From the NCBI GenBank assembly GCA_902782145.1, contig CACZLZ010000001.1:1-64000 (forward strand): a stretch of DNA of 64,000 bases. The letters are read 5' to 3'. This stretch comes from an uncultured Aeromonadales bacterium (GTDB lineage Bacteria > Pseudomonadota > Gammaproteobacteria > Enterobacterales > Succinivibrionaceae). Position 1 is the first letter of the stretch; each line of letters begins with the position of its first letter. This document shows positions 45,423 to 54,196 of the stretch, in pieces. The notes under the pieces were generated by a model that saw nothing but the letters and a program-made list of their open reading frames with translations, was not told where the DNA came from and ran no database searches. The translations under genes were made by a program, and so were the position numbers.

Positions 45423-47117
45423 CTATGAAGGAGACCGGCACATGTCATCCATCTCTTTCTTATCAATAAACTGTTCCCATTCGTACTCTGATGGAATTAG
45501 GGTGTTGTAGCGCCCGAGATTAAAATCCAGGATCAGCTTCAGTCTTTCGGTGCTGAGCAGATCTCCTGACACAATCCGATTTAAGTGATCATAGAATTCA
45601 TGCAGACCACTGTCTTCTATGAGATTAGTGCCAGAAAGCAGAGTATTTAAATACCCCTTGGGCAGAATTCTGAAAACGTGACCTACACGCCAGCTGTTCC
45701 GGTAGGCGGGAAGACGTGAGAGAAATTCATCTGACAGGGCAATCATATCAAGAACCATGATCTCGGGGTTCCGTTTTTTGATGTAATATGCCCGTTTGCC
45801 TATCATAACCCGTTTTAAGATCACATATCTATTATCTTTAGAAAACACCGTTTCATTCAGTACCGGCCTGTTAATATCCTCATTAAGAGCAAATTTGTTA
45901 TAAAGATAGTCATATACATTAAACCTGTAATAAAAACCCTTCTCATCAGTAATTGATGTTTCCTGGTGGCAGAGGTAGTTTTTGGTGTACAGATTTTCAT
46001 TAAACGGATCTCTGAGGAATCCGTTGTACAGGGCGGAAAGCATGATCGCCAAAACAAAACCGGCAAGGGCAGATCCAGACAAACGGAAGTCAAATGAATA
46101 AAAAATAACAATCAGCGACAGAAGGTATATTACCGTCAGATGCCGGCCTGCCATGAAATCTCCGCCAATATAGATAACATACAAGATATAGGCAAATACA
46201 CCTGCTCCCGCAACTGCCGTTTTAATGTTTCTTTTTATCAGCAAAGCAGCAGCCGCCGATATCAGAACCACCAGAAGGGCGGCATCGCAAAGCAGAGATC
46301 GTCCAACGTAGTCCAGCCCCCGGTAAATATACTCACTGGTTGCAAATCCGGTATTCAGTTTTGCATATGCGGTATTGGGAAATGGAAAGCCATAATACCA
46401 CGTTGAAAACAGCAGCCAGATGATGAACGGCAGAAAGCCGAGCCCGCAGTAAAAGATTTTCCTGGCAAAGTTTCCCCTGGTGATAAAAAAAGAATGCAGA
46501 AACATTGGCGCCACAATCAGTATGTTATCCATTCTTATGCCAAGGAGACAGCTTAAAAGAACCGCAAGCATGAACAGAGTTCTGAGTGGCATTTCAGTCG
46601 CTTTCAAATATATTACTGAGATAACCGCCACCAGAAAATAGAGAGCTGAATTCTCCAGGCCTGAGGTCGTAAAACACATAAATGAGTAGCTTGACAGCAG
46701 ACAGGCTGTCAGGACAACTCGTTCAAAATCGCTTTTGCAGATCTTCTTTAATAAAACAAATAATGTAAGAAAGGAAAAAACAGTTCCCAGAACAACACCT
46801 GTCAGATACATGTCATGGATCAGTAAATAACCCAGTGCTGTAAGCAGCGTGAAGAATGGACAGGTGGAAGCATTGACCCGGTATCCGATATTGTAGACAA
46901 AGCCGTTGCCGTCAATCAGGTTCTGGGCCATGATGAAAGAATGGAAGGCATCATCGCAGATCCAGGCTGCGGAAAAGACTGCGAGAGCAAAAACGGCTGT
47001 CAGCACATACAGCACTGGCGCGGTGCAGCGCTTATCAAGCTGTTTTTCAACCAGAAGATTATTTAAAGAATCCAGCATTTTACCAGTAATACCCTGATCA
47101 TCTAACTCAAATTCCAC
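45423..47117 (-). CDS. GT-C membrane glycosyltransferase, AftB-like terminal arabinofuranosyltransferase candidate
   Basis: 564 residues with ten or so membrane helices (about 33-360) and a C-terminal soluble domain (about 375-564). The first periplasmic loop carries WICDDAFHSFIMAQNLIDGN, with Asp55/Asp56 as the GT-C acidic pair, then GFVYNIGYRVNAST. A later loop has YIGGDFMAGRHL, both typical of the AftB-like group that uses polyprenyl-phospho-arabinose. In mycobacteria aftB (Rv3805c) lies next to the ubiA gene, as here. The track start is a GTG without a clear ribosome-binding site; an ATG at 47078 is an alternative. Lower GC than neighbours. Donor identity is inferred from context. Confidence 0.75.
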   Translation of the reverse strand: MEFELDDQGITGKMLDSLNNLLVEKQLDKRCTAPVLYVLTAVFALAVFSAAWICDDAFHSFIMAQNLIDGNGFVYNIGYRVNASTCPFFTLLTALGYLLIHDMYLTGVVLGTVFSFLTLFVLLKKICKSDFERVVLTACLLSSYSFMCFTTSGLENSALYFLVAVISVIYLKATEMPLRTLFMLAVLLSCLLGIRMDNILIVAPMFLHSFFITRGNFARKIFYCGLGFLPFIIWLLFSTWYYGFPFPNTAYAKLNTGFATSEYIYRGLDYVGRSLLCDAALLVVLISAAAALLIKRNIKTAVAGAGVFAYILYVIYIGGDFMAGRHLTVIYLLSLIVIFYSFDFRLSGSALAGFVLAIMLSALYNGFLRDPFNENLYTKNYLCHQETSITDEKGFYYRFNVYDYLYNKFALNEDINRPVLNETVFSKDNRYVILKRVMIGKRAYYIKKRNPEIMVLDMIALSDEFLSRLPAYRNSWRVGHVFRILPKGYLNTLLSGTNLIEDSGLHEFYDHLNRIVSGDLLSTERLKLILDFNLGRYNTLIPSEYEWEQFIDKKEMDDMCRSPS

Positions 47118-47441
47118 GTCAAAACAGCTGATGACTCACCGTTTGCCGGAACGAGTTAAAAAACTTTATGTTTGTCTTTGCCAGACTGGCGCCGAAAAAG
47201 TGCACGGAGCACCTCAGAGTTCTGCCCGGATGAAAGAAGGATCCCCAGATTGTCAGTTATGGGACAGGGCAAGCACACCAGCAGGACCAGTCCCCGTGCA
47301 AAACAAAATACGGCCTGTGTGGTAAAATCCCGGAGGTTGCGGGAGAAGGAATGCCGTCGGAATGCTCCCGGATCAACCGTCATGGCACCGCCCATGCCCG
47401 CCCATCAGCGGCGGGAAACTTGTTTCACCGCGATCTGAAGG
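47118..47441 (+). promoter_or_regulatory. Divergent intergenic region with extended -10
   Basis: No gene in these 324 bases. TGGTAAAAT (47320-47328) is an extended -10 reading rightward, about 115 bases before the small membrane-protein gene. A leftward promoter for the arabinose operon should also lie here, but none is convincing. Confidence 0.45.
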
Positions 47442-47798
47442 ATGATGAACTATCTCGGCGCCGCCCTCTGCGGCATTGCCCTAGCCGTGGGCCAGATCCT
47501 CTTCAAGCTCTGTGCCAACGCCTACAGGGACGGCGGCACAGTCTTCCGCTCTGATGTCCTGCTGACATTCTTCGGGGCCTCGTCTTTCTATGCCCTGGTG
47601 ACCGTGTTCTGGATCTGGCTCCTGAGCCGTGACGAACTGGGCCGGCTCTATCCCTTCATGGCCCTGGCCTTCATAACCGTGCCGGTGCTGAGCCATTTCC
47701 TCTTGGGGGAGAACTTCTCCTTCCGCTACTATCTGGGCACCCTGCTGATCATCGCCGGCATCACCCTCACCGTTTGGCGGGACAGAACATGGCAGTAG
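47442..47798 (+). CDS. Small four-helix EamA/SMR-type transporter (ArnE/ArnF-like)
   Basis: 118 residues, four membrane helices: MNYLGAALCGIALAVGQILF, LLTFFGASSFYALVTVFWIWL, YPFMALAFITVPVLSHFLLG and YYLGTLLIIAGITLTVW. The helix-2 to helix-3 loop WLLSRDELGRLYPFMALAF is the ArnE/ArnF and small DMT signature. ArnEF flips undecaprenyl-phospho-Ara4N; a similar translocation of a lipid-linked sugar is inferred. ATG 47442 or 47445, after GAAGG. It overlaps the following GT-C gene by 10 bases. Confidence 0.78.
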   Translation: MMNYLGAALCGIALAVGQILFKLCANAYRDGGTVFRSDVLLTFFGASSFYALVTVFWIWLLSRDELGRLYPFMALAFITVPVLSHFLLGENFSFRYYLGTLLIIAGITLTVWRDRTWQ

Positions 47799-50101
47799 CC
47801 CTCATCTCCCTGATGCTGCTAGCGGTATGCGTCCTGGGACGCATGACCAATGCCCTGTGCTTTGCCGGGATCCTCCGGGTCCAGCAGACCAGAACCCTCC
47901 TGTGGCTGCCCCTGGACTTCACCTCCGGCTGCGCACTGTTGATCATGGTGTCGGAGCTCCTGCTTGCCCTGGGCATGTTCACCCCCATCATGATCTTCGG
48001 CTCAGTTACCACTCTGATCCTCCTAGAGATAACCCTGCTGATCTTCCGGGAACGGGGGGAATATCTTGGGATGAGTCCCCTGTATCTGCTTGCCGTGGCT
48101 TTCGTGGGGCTGGCCACAACTTATGTCAGCATCCACAACCCGGGATTCTGGGATGATACATCATACCACCTCATAGTGTCCCGGGATCTGGCACGGAACG
48201 GCGATCTGACCCCCAATCTCTTCCTGCGCTACCCTTTTGCGCCCTTCAATGCGGACATTATCTTCGCCCTGTGCTTCTTCGCTGCCGACTTTGATCCCGT
48301 GATCTCGGTGCACTTCTGCCAGGCCGCGGCCAGCGCCCCGCTGTTCCTCCTGATCATGTTGCTGTGCTCCGGGATCCACCACATGACCAGGAGCGTCAGC
48401 TGTGTCCTGGCTGGACTCACCCTGTTCCTGGCCCTGCGCAAGACCTCGGTCACGGTCCACATCGGCTATGCCTATGTGGACTACATGGCAGCCCTCTTCG
48501 TCTTTGCCTCCTTCTACTTCCTCCTGCTGATCAGGCACCGGCGGGAACTGTGGCTCTTCACCTTCCTAGGACTGCTGCTGGGCACCGCCGCCGGCTGCAA
48601 ATACCAGACCAGCGCTGTCTGCGCCACGGTCCTGCTAGGTGCGCTGATCCACTTCGGGATCCGCGGCATGCACCGCCAGGCCCTGTGCCTGGCCCTCTCC
48701 TGCGGCGCCGCCGGCTCATTCTGGTACCTGCGCAACCTCATCCAGGACGGCAACCCGGTGGATCCCTTCCTCATCAGTGTGTTCGGCTCCCGGGTCTGGA
48801 GCCCGGAGGACTTTGCGGCCAATGCTGCGGATATCCGCACCGACCGCCCCCGGGGGCTGGATGCGGTGATCCCCCACACCCTCTGGGCGATGATCTTCGC
48901 CTGGGGCGTCACAGCCGGACGCTGGGTCACCATGATCCGGCGCCACCGGGAAGGCGCATTCTCCAAAATGAGGATCGCCGACTGGGTGGCCCTGGGGCTG
49001 ACCGTGTACTCCCTGCTCTGGATCCAGCTCTTCCCCATCCCCCGGTACCTGCTTCCGGCAGAAGGGATCCTCATCATGTATGCCGTGGTCATCGGTCACC
49101 GGATCTTCCGCAGGATAAGCCCCCTGGCCATCATCCCCTTCCTCCTGCTGGCCCTGGCCTTCCGCCTCACCGTGCCTCAGAGCGACTTCTGGAAGAAGTC
49201 CGAGAAGCAGCGCCAGCTGTTCATTACCGCCTCAGCCCTGGCCGCCCCTGGAGACCGGCTGCTGACCATTGATGTCCAGGAGCGGAACAAGTTCTTCTAT
49301 GACGGGGTCACCGTGGGGGATCTGTACGGCAGTGCCCGCTTCCAGGATTTTTACCAATTGGGCAGTTCAACCCTGCTTCCCCCGGAGGAGTTCCTGCAGA
49401 AAATGCGCTCCTTCGGCACCCGCCGGGCCCTGGTGAGTAGCGATGTCCTGCCCCAGGATCGGGTGAACAGTTACCGTCACGTGTTCCACTTCCTGGCGGA
49501 GACACCCGGCAGCCGGGGCGGCTACCTGATGGAGCCCCTAGCAGAGCCCCTGGGCTGCAAATGGCTACCGCCCCGGTCCCCGTGGATGGAATCCTACACC
49601 ACGCCGGAGGGGGAAATAGTCCTGGCCTTTGCCGGGCACGGGTTCAACAGCAAAAACTGCGTCCAGGACAGCCAGTTCTTCAGTCTGACCCTGAAACTGG
49701 CCGAGACCGCAGACTGGGGCGCCTCCCCCGGGATCCTGGAGATCAGCAGTCCCGGCGGCGCCCTTCTCCTGCAGAAATCCGCATCTGAGATCCCCGTGAC
49801 CTACGATAGCACCGGAAGAAGGATCCGGATCCTGACCACCTCCAGCCTCCCCCGCAGCGCCGTGGCCCGGCTGGAAAGCCTGGTGATAAGACAGCGGGAG
49901 ATCCGAGAAGGATCTGTCATCCCCCTGCCGGCTTTCCTCTATGACGACGCCCTGCGGATCCTGCCCGCAGATCCCCCGTCTCCACCCGCCGGGATCCCGG
50001 CAGAGGACTCCGTAGATCCGTCCTCCGCACCGGGAATGCCCCCGCCCTGGATCCCCCAGGACGCACCCAAATCCCCAGCTCCGGAGTCACATGAGAAATG
50101 A
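47789..50101 (+). CDS. GT-C membrane glycosyltransferase (PMT/GT39-like)
   Basis: 770 residues from the ATG at 47789. About eleven helices up to residue about 470 are followed by a periplasmic domain (about 485-770). The first large periplasmic loop has NPGFWDDTSYHLIVSRDLAR with the acidic pair Asp122/Asp123, as in ArnT/PMT-type enzymes that take a sugar from a polyprenyl phosphate. AAGCKYQTSAV and the IPRYLLPAEGILIM segment are further GT-C features. The C-terminus is Pro-rich. It overlaps the small transporter gene, arguing for a flippase-transferase pair. Donor and acceptor are unknown. Confidence 0.78.
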   Translation: MAVALISLMLLAVCVLGRMTNALCFAGILRVQQTRTLLWLPLDFTSGCALLIMVSELLLALGMFTPIMIFGSVTTLILLEITLLIFRERGEYLGMSPLYLLAVAFVGLATTYVSIHNPGFWDDTSYHLIVSRDLARNGDLTPNLFLRYPFAPFNADIIFALCFFAADFDPVISVHFCQAAASAPLFLLIMLLCSGIHHMTRSVSCVLAGLTLFLALRKTSVTVHIGYAYVDYMAALFVFASFYFLLLIRHRRELWLFTFLGLLLGTAAGCKYQTSAVCATVLLGALIHFGIRGMHRQALCLALSCGAAGSFWYLRNLIQDGNPVDPFLISVFGSRVWSPEDFAANAADIRTDRPRGLDAVIPHTLWAMIFAWGVTAGRWVTMIRRHREGAFSKMRIADWVALGLTVYSLLWIQLFPIPRYLLPAEGILIMYAVVIGHRIFRRISPLAIIPFLLLALAFRLTVPQSDFWKKSEKQRQLFITASALAAPGDRLLTIDVQERNKFFYDGVTVGDLYGSARFQDFYQLGSSTLLPPEEFLQKMRSFGTRRALVSSDVLPQDRVNSYRHVFHFLAETPGSRGGYLMEPLAEPLGCKWLPPRSPWMESYTTPEGEIVLAFAGHGFNSKNCVQDSQFFSLTLKLAETADWGASPGILEISSPGGALLLQKSASEIPVTYDSTGRRIRILTTSSLPRSAVARLESLVIRQREIREGSVIPLPAFLYDDALRILPADPPSPPAGIPAEDSVDPSSAPGMPPPWIPQDAPKSPAPESHEK

Positions 50102-50515
50102 CAAATGACATGCCGTGATCAGAACAGAAAACCGGATCCGGGATGATGCGCAGTTGCCCCGCCACCCGGACTTTGCATCACCCGCCGCACAGATCCTCGT
50201 GATCCGCGGATCGCAGCCCCGGCACCCTCATGATCCACGGACCGCCCCCAGCACGCTTGATCCACGGGCCGTAGCCCCGGCACGCATGATCCGCGAACCA
50301 CAATCCTTGCACCCGCGATCCACGAACCACAGCCACGGCACCCACCTACCGCAGTAGCAGCCCTGCACCGCCTCTGGCCCGTTCACCGCAGTATCTCTCC
50401 CACTGCCCTGATCCCGCGATCCCCGGACTCTCACCCTGCCAGGTCCCTGCGATCCCCGGAGTCTCACCCGCACGGCCCCGCAGCCTCCGGCGCGGTTTCA
50501 GGTTTTGCCCCGGAA
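50102..50515 (+). repeat. Tandem 29-bp repeats and a second short repeat
   Basis: No gene lies here. Four units of exactly 29 bases run 50222-50250, 50251-50279, 50280-50308 and 50309-50337, each starting GCAC and containing GATCC(A/G)CG followed by AACCACAG-type sequence. Degenerate units flank them (50187-50221 and 50338-50364). A second direct repeat, GCGATCCCCGGA(C/G)TCTCACCC, occurs at 50416-50436 and 50449-50469. Units are adjacent with no spacers, so this is a minisatellite and not a CRISPR array. Confidence 0.8.
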
Positions 50516-50516
50516 A

Positions 50517-50525
50517 TGCTATACT
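50517..50525 (+). promoter_or_regulatory. Extended -10 promoter of the rlmH-mrd cluster
   Basis: TGCTATACT (TGn plus TATACT) 41 bases before the rlmH TTG start; no clear -35. Confidence 0.55.
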
Positions 50526-50565
50526 GTCTGCTGTTTTTTCACCCCTTCTGCCGACTGCCGCCACC

Positions 50566-51036
50566 TTGAAGATCTGTCTTGTTGCCGTAGGAACCCGCAT
50601 GCCTCCCTGGGTTGCTCAGGGATTTGAGGAATACCGGAAAAGGTTTCCCCGGGACAACCGTCTGGAGCTCATCGAGATCCCCGCCCTGCACCGGGGAAAG
50701 AATGCCCCCATTGAGCGGATCACCGAAAAGGAGGGGGAGATGATGCTGGAGGCGGTGCCCAAAGGCTCCCACATTGTCACCTTGGACATTCCAGGACGGG
50801 AGCACACCACCGAGGAGCTGGCCGCAGTCATGGACCGCTGGCGGAGCCTGGGCCGGGACATCGCCCTGCTCATCGGAGGCGCCGAAGGTCTTTCCCCGGC
50901 ATGCCGGCAGGCGGCGGCAGAAAGCTGGTCCCTGTCCCGGCTCACCATGCCCCATCCCCTGGTGCGGATCGTGGCGGCGGAGGCCCTCTACCGGGCCTGG
51001 TCCCTCCTGGCCGGCCTTCCCTACCACCGGGAATGA
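50566..51036 (+). CDS. rlmH: 23S rRNA pseudouridine1915 N3-methyltransferase RlmH
   Basis: 156-residue SPOUT methyltransferase, same length as E. coli Rlm[57 protein letters not shown] and the C-terminal LPHPLVR-like [20 protein letters not shown] and YHRE are all present. The start is a TTG with no obvious ribosome-binding site. rsfS, its usual upstream neighbour, is missing. Confidence 0.95.
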   Translation: MKICLVAVGTRMPPWVAQGFEEYRKRFPRDNRLELIEIPALHRGKNAPIERITEKEGEMMLEAVPKGSHIVTLDIPGREHTTEELAAVMDRWRSLGRDIALLIGGAEGLSPACRQAAAESWSLSRLTMPHPLVRIVAAEALYRAWSLLAGLPYHRE

Positions 51037-51039
51037 TCC

Positions 51040-53085
51040 ATGAACCTGAGCTTTCTGAGAGCCAAGTCCGGCTCCCTGCAGCAGCGGGTGATCTTCCGGG
51101 ACAACATCGCCGAGGCCAATCTCTTCAAGGGCCGGTTCCTGATTGCCGCCACGGTGGTGATCCTCATGACCATAGCCTTGATCTACAACCTCTACAGTCT
51201 GCAGATCGTCAACCACGAGTCCTTTGTCAGCCGATCCAACAACAACCGCATCAAGATCCTCCCCATTGCGCCGCCCCGGGGTCTGATCTATGACCGCTAC
51301 GGTGTGCTGCTGGCGGAGAACCAGCCTCTTTACGAGTTGGAAGTCATACCCGAAAACCTTGACCAGGGAAAGACGGTCAGGAACACCCTGGCAGAGCTGA
51401 CGGCCCTGCTGGCTCTCCCCCTGGAAGCCGAGGATCTTGACCAGTTGGCGGACAAGATCCGCCTGGGAAAAAAGTTCAAGCCGGTGGTGGTGGCCTCCAA
51501 GCTCACCGAGGAGCAGGTGGCCACCTTCTCCGTCAACCAGTACGCCTTCGCCGGCTTTTCTGTTGAGCCCCGGCTGAAGCGCTTCTACCCCTTCGGCAGC
51601 ACCCTGACCCACGCCCTGGGCTATGTGGCCCGGATCAACCAGAAGGACATGGAACAACTGGAGCTGCTGAACAAGACCAAGAACTACGCAGCCACCCAGG
51701 ATATCGGCAAACAGGGCGTGGAGCGCTACTATGAGGATATCCTCCACGGCAAAGTGGGCTACAAGAAAGTGGAGGTGGACAGCACCGGCCGCATAGCCCG
51801 CACCATTGAGTTTGAGTCCCCGGTCCCGGGCCGGGACATTTACCTGACCCTGGACGTGCGGCTCCAGAAGAAGGCCCAGGAGCTCCTGGGGGAGCACAAG
51901 GGGGCCATCCTGCTGATGGATCCCGCCAGCGGCGAGATCCTGGCCTTTGTGTCCAACCCCAGTTACGATCCCAACATGTTTGTCCGGGGGATCCTCACCT
52001 CGGAGTACCAGGAACTGCTGAACAACCCCGACCGGCCACTGATCAACCGGGTGTCACAGGGAGGTTATGCCCCGGCCTCCACCATCAAGCCACTAATGAC
52101 CGTCATGGGTCTCAACGAGGGCCTCATCACCCCCAAGACCCAGTTCTTCGGCGGCCCCCACTACAGCCTGCCGGGCTCCACCCACAAGTTCCGTGACTGG
52201 CGGCGCTGGGGTCACGGCTGGATGGACGTGTACCGGGCCATTGAGATCTCCTGCGACACCTTCTTCTACGATCTGGCCTTCAAGTCAGGCATCGACAACA
52301 TCAACAAATACATGAGTGCCTTCGGCTTCGGCAGGCACTCGGGGATCGATATCTACGAGGAGTCCCTGGCCAACCTGCCCAGCAAGGACTGGAAGATGGC
52401 CCGCTTCAAGCAGGTGTGGGTTCCCGGCGACACAGTGCCCATCGGCATCGGCCAGGGATACTGGAGCACCACCCTGATCCAGCTGGTCCGGGCCCATGCC
52501 ATCCTCACCCAGCACGGGAGAAATGTGATCCCGCACCTGGCCGCCAACTATGAGGAGATGGCCCCCCTGGAATATCGGCTCAACCACCTGTCAGGCCGCT
52601 ACACCCCGCCCCCCAAGATGGCGGTGGAGGTGAAGAGCCCCACCTATTTTGACGTGGGCATGAAAGGCATGTACCTGGTGGTGAACGGTCCCGAGGGCAC
52701 CGGACGCCGAGCTTTTGCCGGCACCAAATACAAAGCTGCCGGCAAGTCAGGCACCGCCCAGCTGATAACCATCAAGCAGGATCAGCACTACAACGCCTCA
52801 GCCATTGCCAAGGAGCACCGGGACAATGCGCTGTTTGTGGCCTTCGCCCCCTACGAGTCTCCCAAGGCCCTGGTGGGGGTGATCCTGGAGAACGCCGGCG
52901 GCGGCAGCAAGTTCGCCGCCCCCATCGCCCGGCAGATGCTGGACGCCTACCTGCTGGATCCCGAGCACCCCCAGCTCACCGCCGAGACAGCACCTGCTGA
53001 CGCCCGGGGTTCCTCCCAGGATCGGAAGAATGGCCGGAACAGCCGGAAGGGCAAGGAAGCTGAACGGGAGGCCGCCCGGAGATGA
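51040..53085 (+). CDS. mrdA: Penicillin-binding protein 2 (elongasome transpeptidase)
   Basis: 681 residues. One membrane anchor (about 35-55) is followed by the pedestal (PPRGLIYDRYGVLLAENQPL; VARINQKDMEQL) and the transpeptidase domain with ASTIKPL (SxxK nucleophile Ser), a SCDTFFYDLAFK segment, and KSGTAQL (KTG-type). A longer-than-usual charged C-terminal tail (about 645-681) follows. It works with RodA in lateral wall synthesis. It overlaps mrdB by 4 bases. Confidence 0.96.
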   Translation: MNLSFLRAKSGSLQQRVIFRDNIAEANLFKGRFLIAATVVILMTIALIYNLYSLQIVNHESFVSRSNNNRIKILPIAPPRGLIYDRYGVLLAENQPLYELEVIPENLDQGKTVRNTLAELTALLALPLEAEDLDQLADKIRLGKKFKPVVVASKLTEEQVATFSVNQYAFAGFSVEPRLKRFYPFGSTLTHALGYVARINQKDMEQLELLNKTKNYAATQDIGKQGVERYYEDILHGKVGYKKVEVDSTGRIARTIEFESPVPGRDIYLTLDVRLQKKAQELLGEHKGAILLMDPASGEILAFVSNPSYDPNMFVRGILTSEYQELLNNPDRPLINRVSQGGYAPASTIKPLMTVMGLNEGLITPKTQFFGGPHYSLPGSTHKFRDWRRWGHGWMDVYRAIEISCDTFFYDLAFKSGIDNINKYMSAFGFGRHSGIDIYEESLANLPSKDWKMARFKQVWVPGDTVPIGIGQGYWSTTLIQLVRAHAILTQHGRNVIPHLAANYEEMAPLEYRLNHLSGRYTPPPKMAVEVKSPTYFDVGMKGMYLVVNGPEGTGRRAFAGTKYKAAGKSGTAQLITIKQDQHYNASAIAKEHRDNALFVAFAPYESPKALVGVILENAGGGSKFAAPIARQMLDAYLLDPEHPQLTAETAPADARGSSQDRKNGRNSRKGKEAEREAARR

Positions 53086-54182
53086 TCTCCATTCTGGAAA
53101 AGCTGAAGAAGCACGTCCACGTGGATCTGCCCCTGCTGCTGGGCATCATCACCCTGATGGGCACCAGCATTGTGGTGCTGTATTCCGCCACCAACGAGAA
53201 CACCGACATGATCATCAGCCAGGTGCTGCGCACGATAGTGGCCCTGGGGGCCATGCTGATCATGTCCGCCATTCCCCCCAGGGTCTACGCCCGCTGGGCC
53301 TTTGCCGGGTACATTCTGTGCACGGTGCTTCTGCTCCTGGTGCTCATTGCCGGACACGTGGGCAAGGGAGCCGAGCGGTGGCTGGATCTGGGGATCATCC
53401 GCTTCCAGCCGGCAGAGCTGATGAAGATCATCATGCCCATGACCATCGCCGCCTTCTTTGCCCGGCGGGTCCTGCCGGCCAAGTTCCTGCCCTGCCTTGC
53501 AGCCTTCATGCTGATCATGGTTCCCGTGGGACTGATCGTGCTGCAGCCGGATCTGGGCACAGCGGTGCTGATAGCGGTGTCAGGCTGCTTCATCATCTAT
53601 CTGGCGGGCCTGAACTGGTACCTGATCCTCGCCGGCGCCGTGACCTTTGCCCTCTACGCCCCCATCCACTGGTACTTCTTCATGTATGACTACCAGAAGC
53701 ACCGGATCATCACCTTCCTGGATCCCGAGTCGGATCCCCTGAACAAGGGCTACAACATCATCCAGTCCAAGATCGCCATCGGCTCCGGTGGCATGCTGGG
53801 CAAGGGCTGGCTCCAGGGCACCCAGTCCCATCTGCAGTTCCTGCCGGAAAGCCACACGGACTTCATCTTCGCCGTCTACTGCGAGGAGTTCGGCTTTGCC
53901 GGGGTGCTGTTCCTGATGACTCTGTACGCCGCGGTCATTGCCCGCTGCGCCTACATTTCCATGCAGGCCCAGAACACCTTTGAACGGCTTCTGAGCGGGG
54001 CCCTCACCCTCACCTTCTTTTTCTATATTTTCGTCAACGTGGGCATGGTCAGCGGACTGCTTCCGGTGGTGGGCGTTCCCCTGCCCATGATAAGTTACGG
54101 CGGAACGTCGATGATAGCATTGTCAGCGGCTTTTGGTATAATCATGGCCATTCACACGCACCGCAAAAAACAACCATATTAG
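53082..54182 (+). CDS. mrdB: Peptidoglycan glycosyltransferase RodA
   Basis: 366-residue SEDS polymerase with about ten helices; motifs include GAERWLDLGIIRFQPAELMK, VLQPDLGTAVLI, QSKIAIGSGGMLGKGWLQGT, FLPESHTDFIFAVYCEEFGF and the closing GVPLPMISYGGTSMIALSAA. Coupled to PBP2. A perfect extended -10 (TGGTATAAT, 54134-54142) lies within its last codons and may drive mltB. Confidence 0.96.
   Translation: MISILEKLKKHVHVDLPLLLGIITLMGTSIVVLYSATNENTDMIISQVLRTIVALGAMLIMSAIPPRVYARWAFAGYILCTVLLLLVLIAGHVGKGAERWLDLGIIRFQPAELMKIIMPMTIAAFFARRVLPAKFLPCLAAFMLIMVPVGLIVLQPDLGTAVLIAVSGCFIIYLAGLNWYLILAGAVTFALYAPIHWYFFMYDYQKHRIITFLDPESDPLNKGYNIIQSKIAIGSGGMLGKGWLQGTQSHLQFLPESHTDFIFAVYCEEFGFAGVLFLMTLYAAVIARCAYISMQAQNTFERLLSGALTLTFFFYIFVNVGMVSGLLPVVGVPLPMISYGGTSMIALSAAFGIIMAIHTHRKKQPY
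54134..54142 (+). promoter_or_regulatory. Extended -10 promoter inside mrdB, upstream of mltB
   Basis: TGGTATAAT is a perfect TGn-TATAAT match, 55 bases before the mltB ATG. It lies within coding sequence, so it could also arise by chance. Confidence 0.4.
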
Positions 54183-54196
54183 GGATAAAAGACACC

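Noticed and set aside
45423..47117. ArnT-type Ara4N transferase instead of an AftB-like enzyme
   Set aside because: No Ara4N synthesis genes (arnA/B/C/D) are present apart from ugd far away, while adjacent DprE1/DprE2/UbiA genes point to D-arabinofuranose.
50187..50364. Possible CRISPR array
   Set aside because: The units are contiguous 29-base tandem copies with no unique spacers and with internal divergence; no cas genes are nearby.
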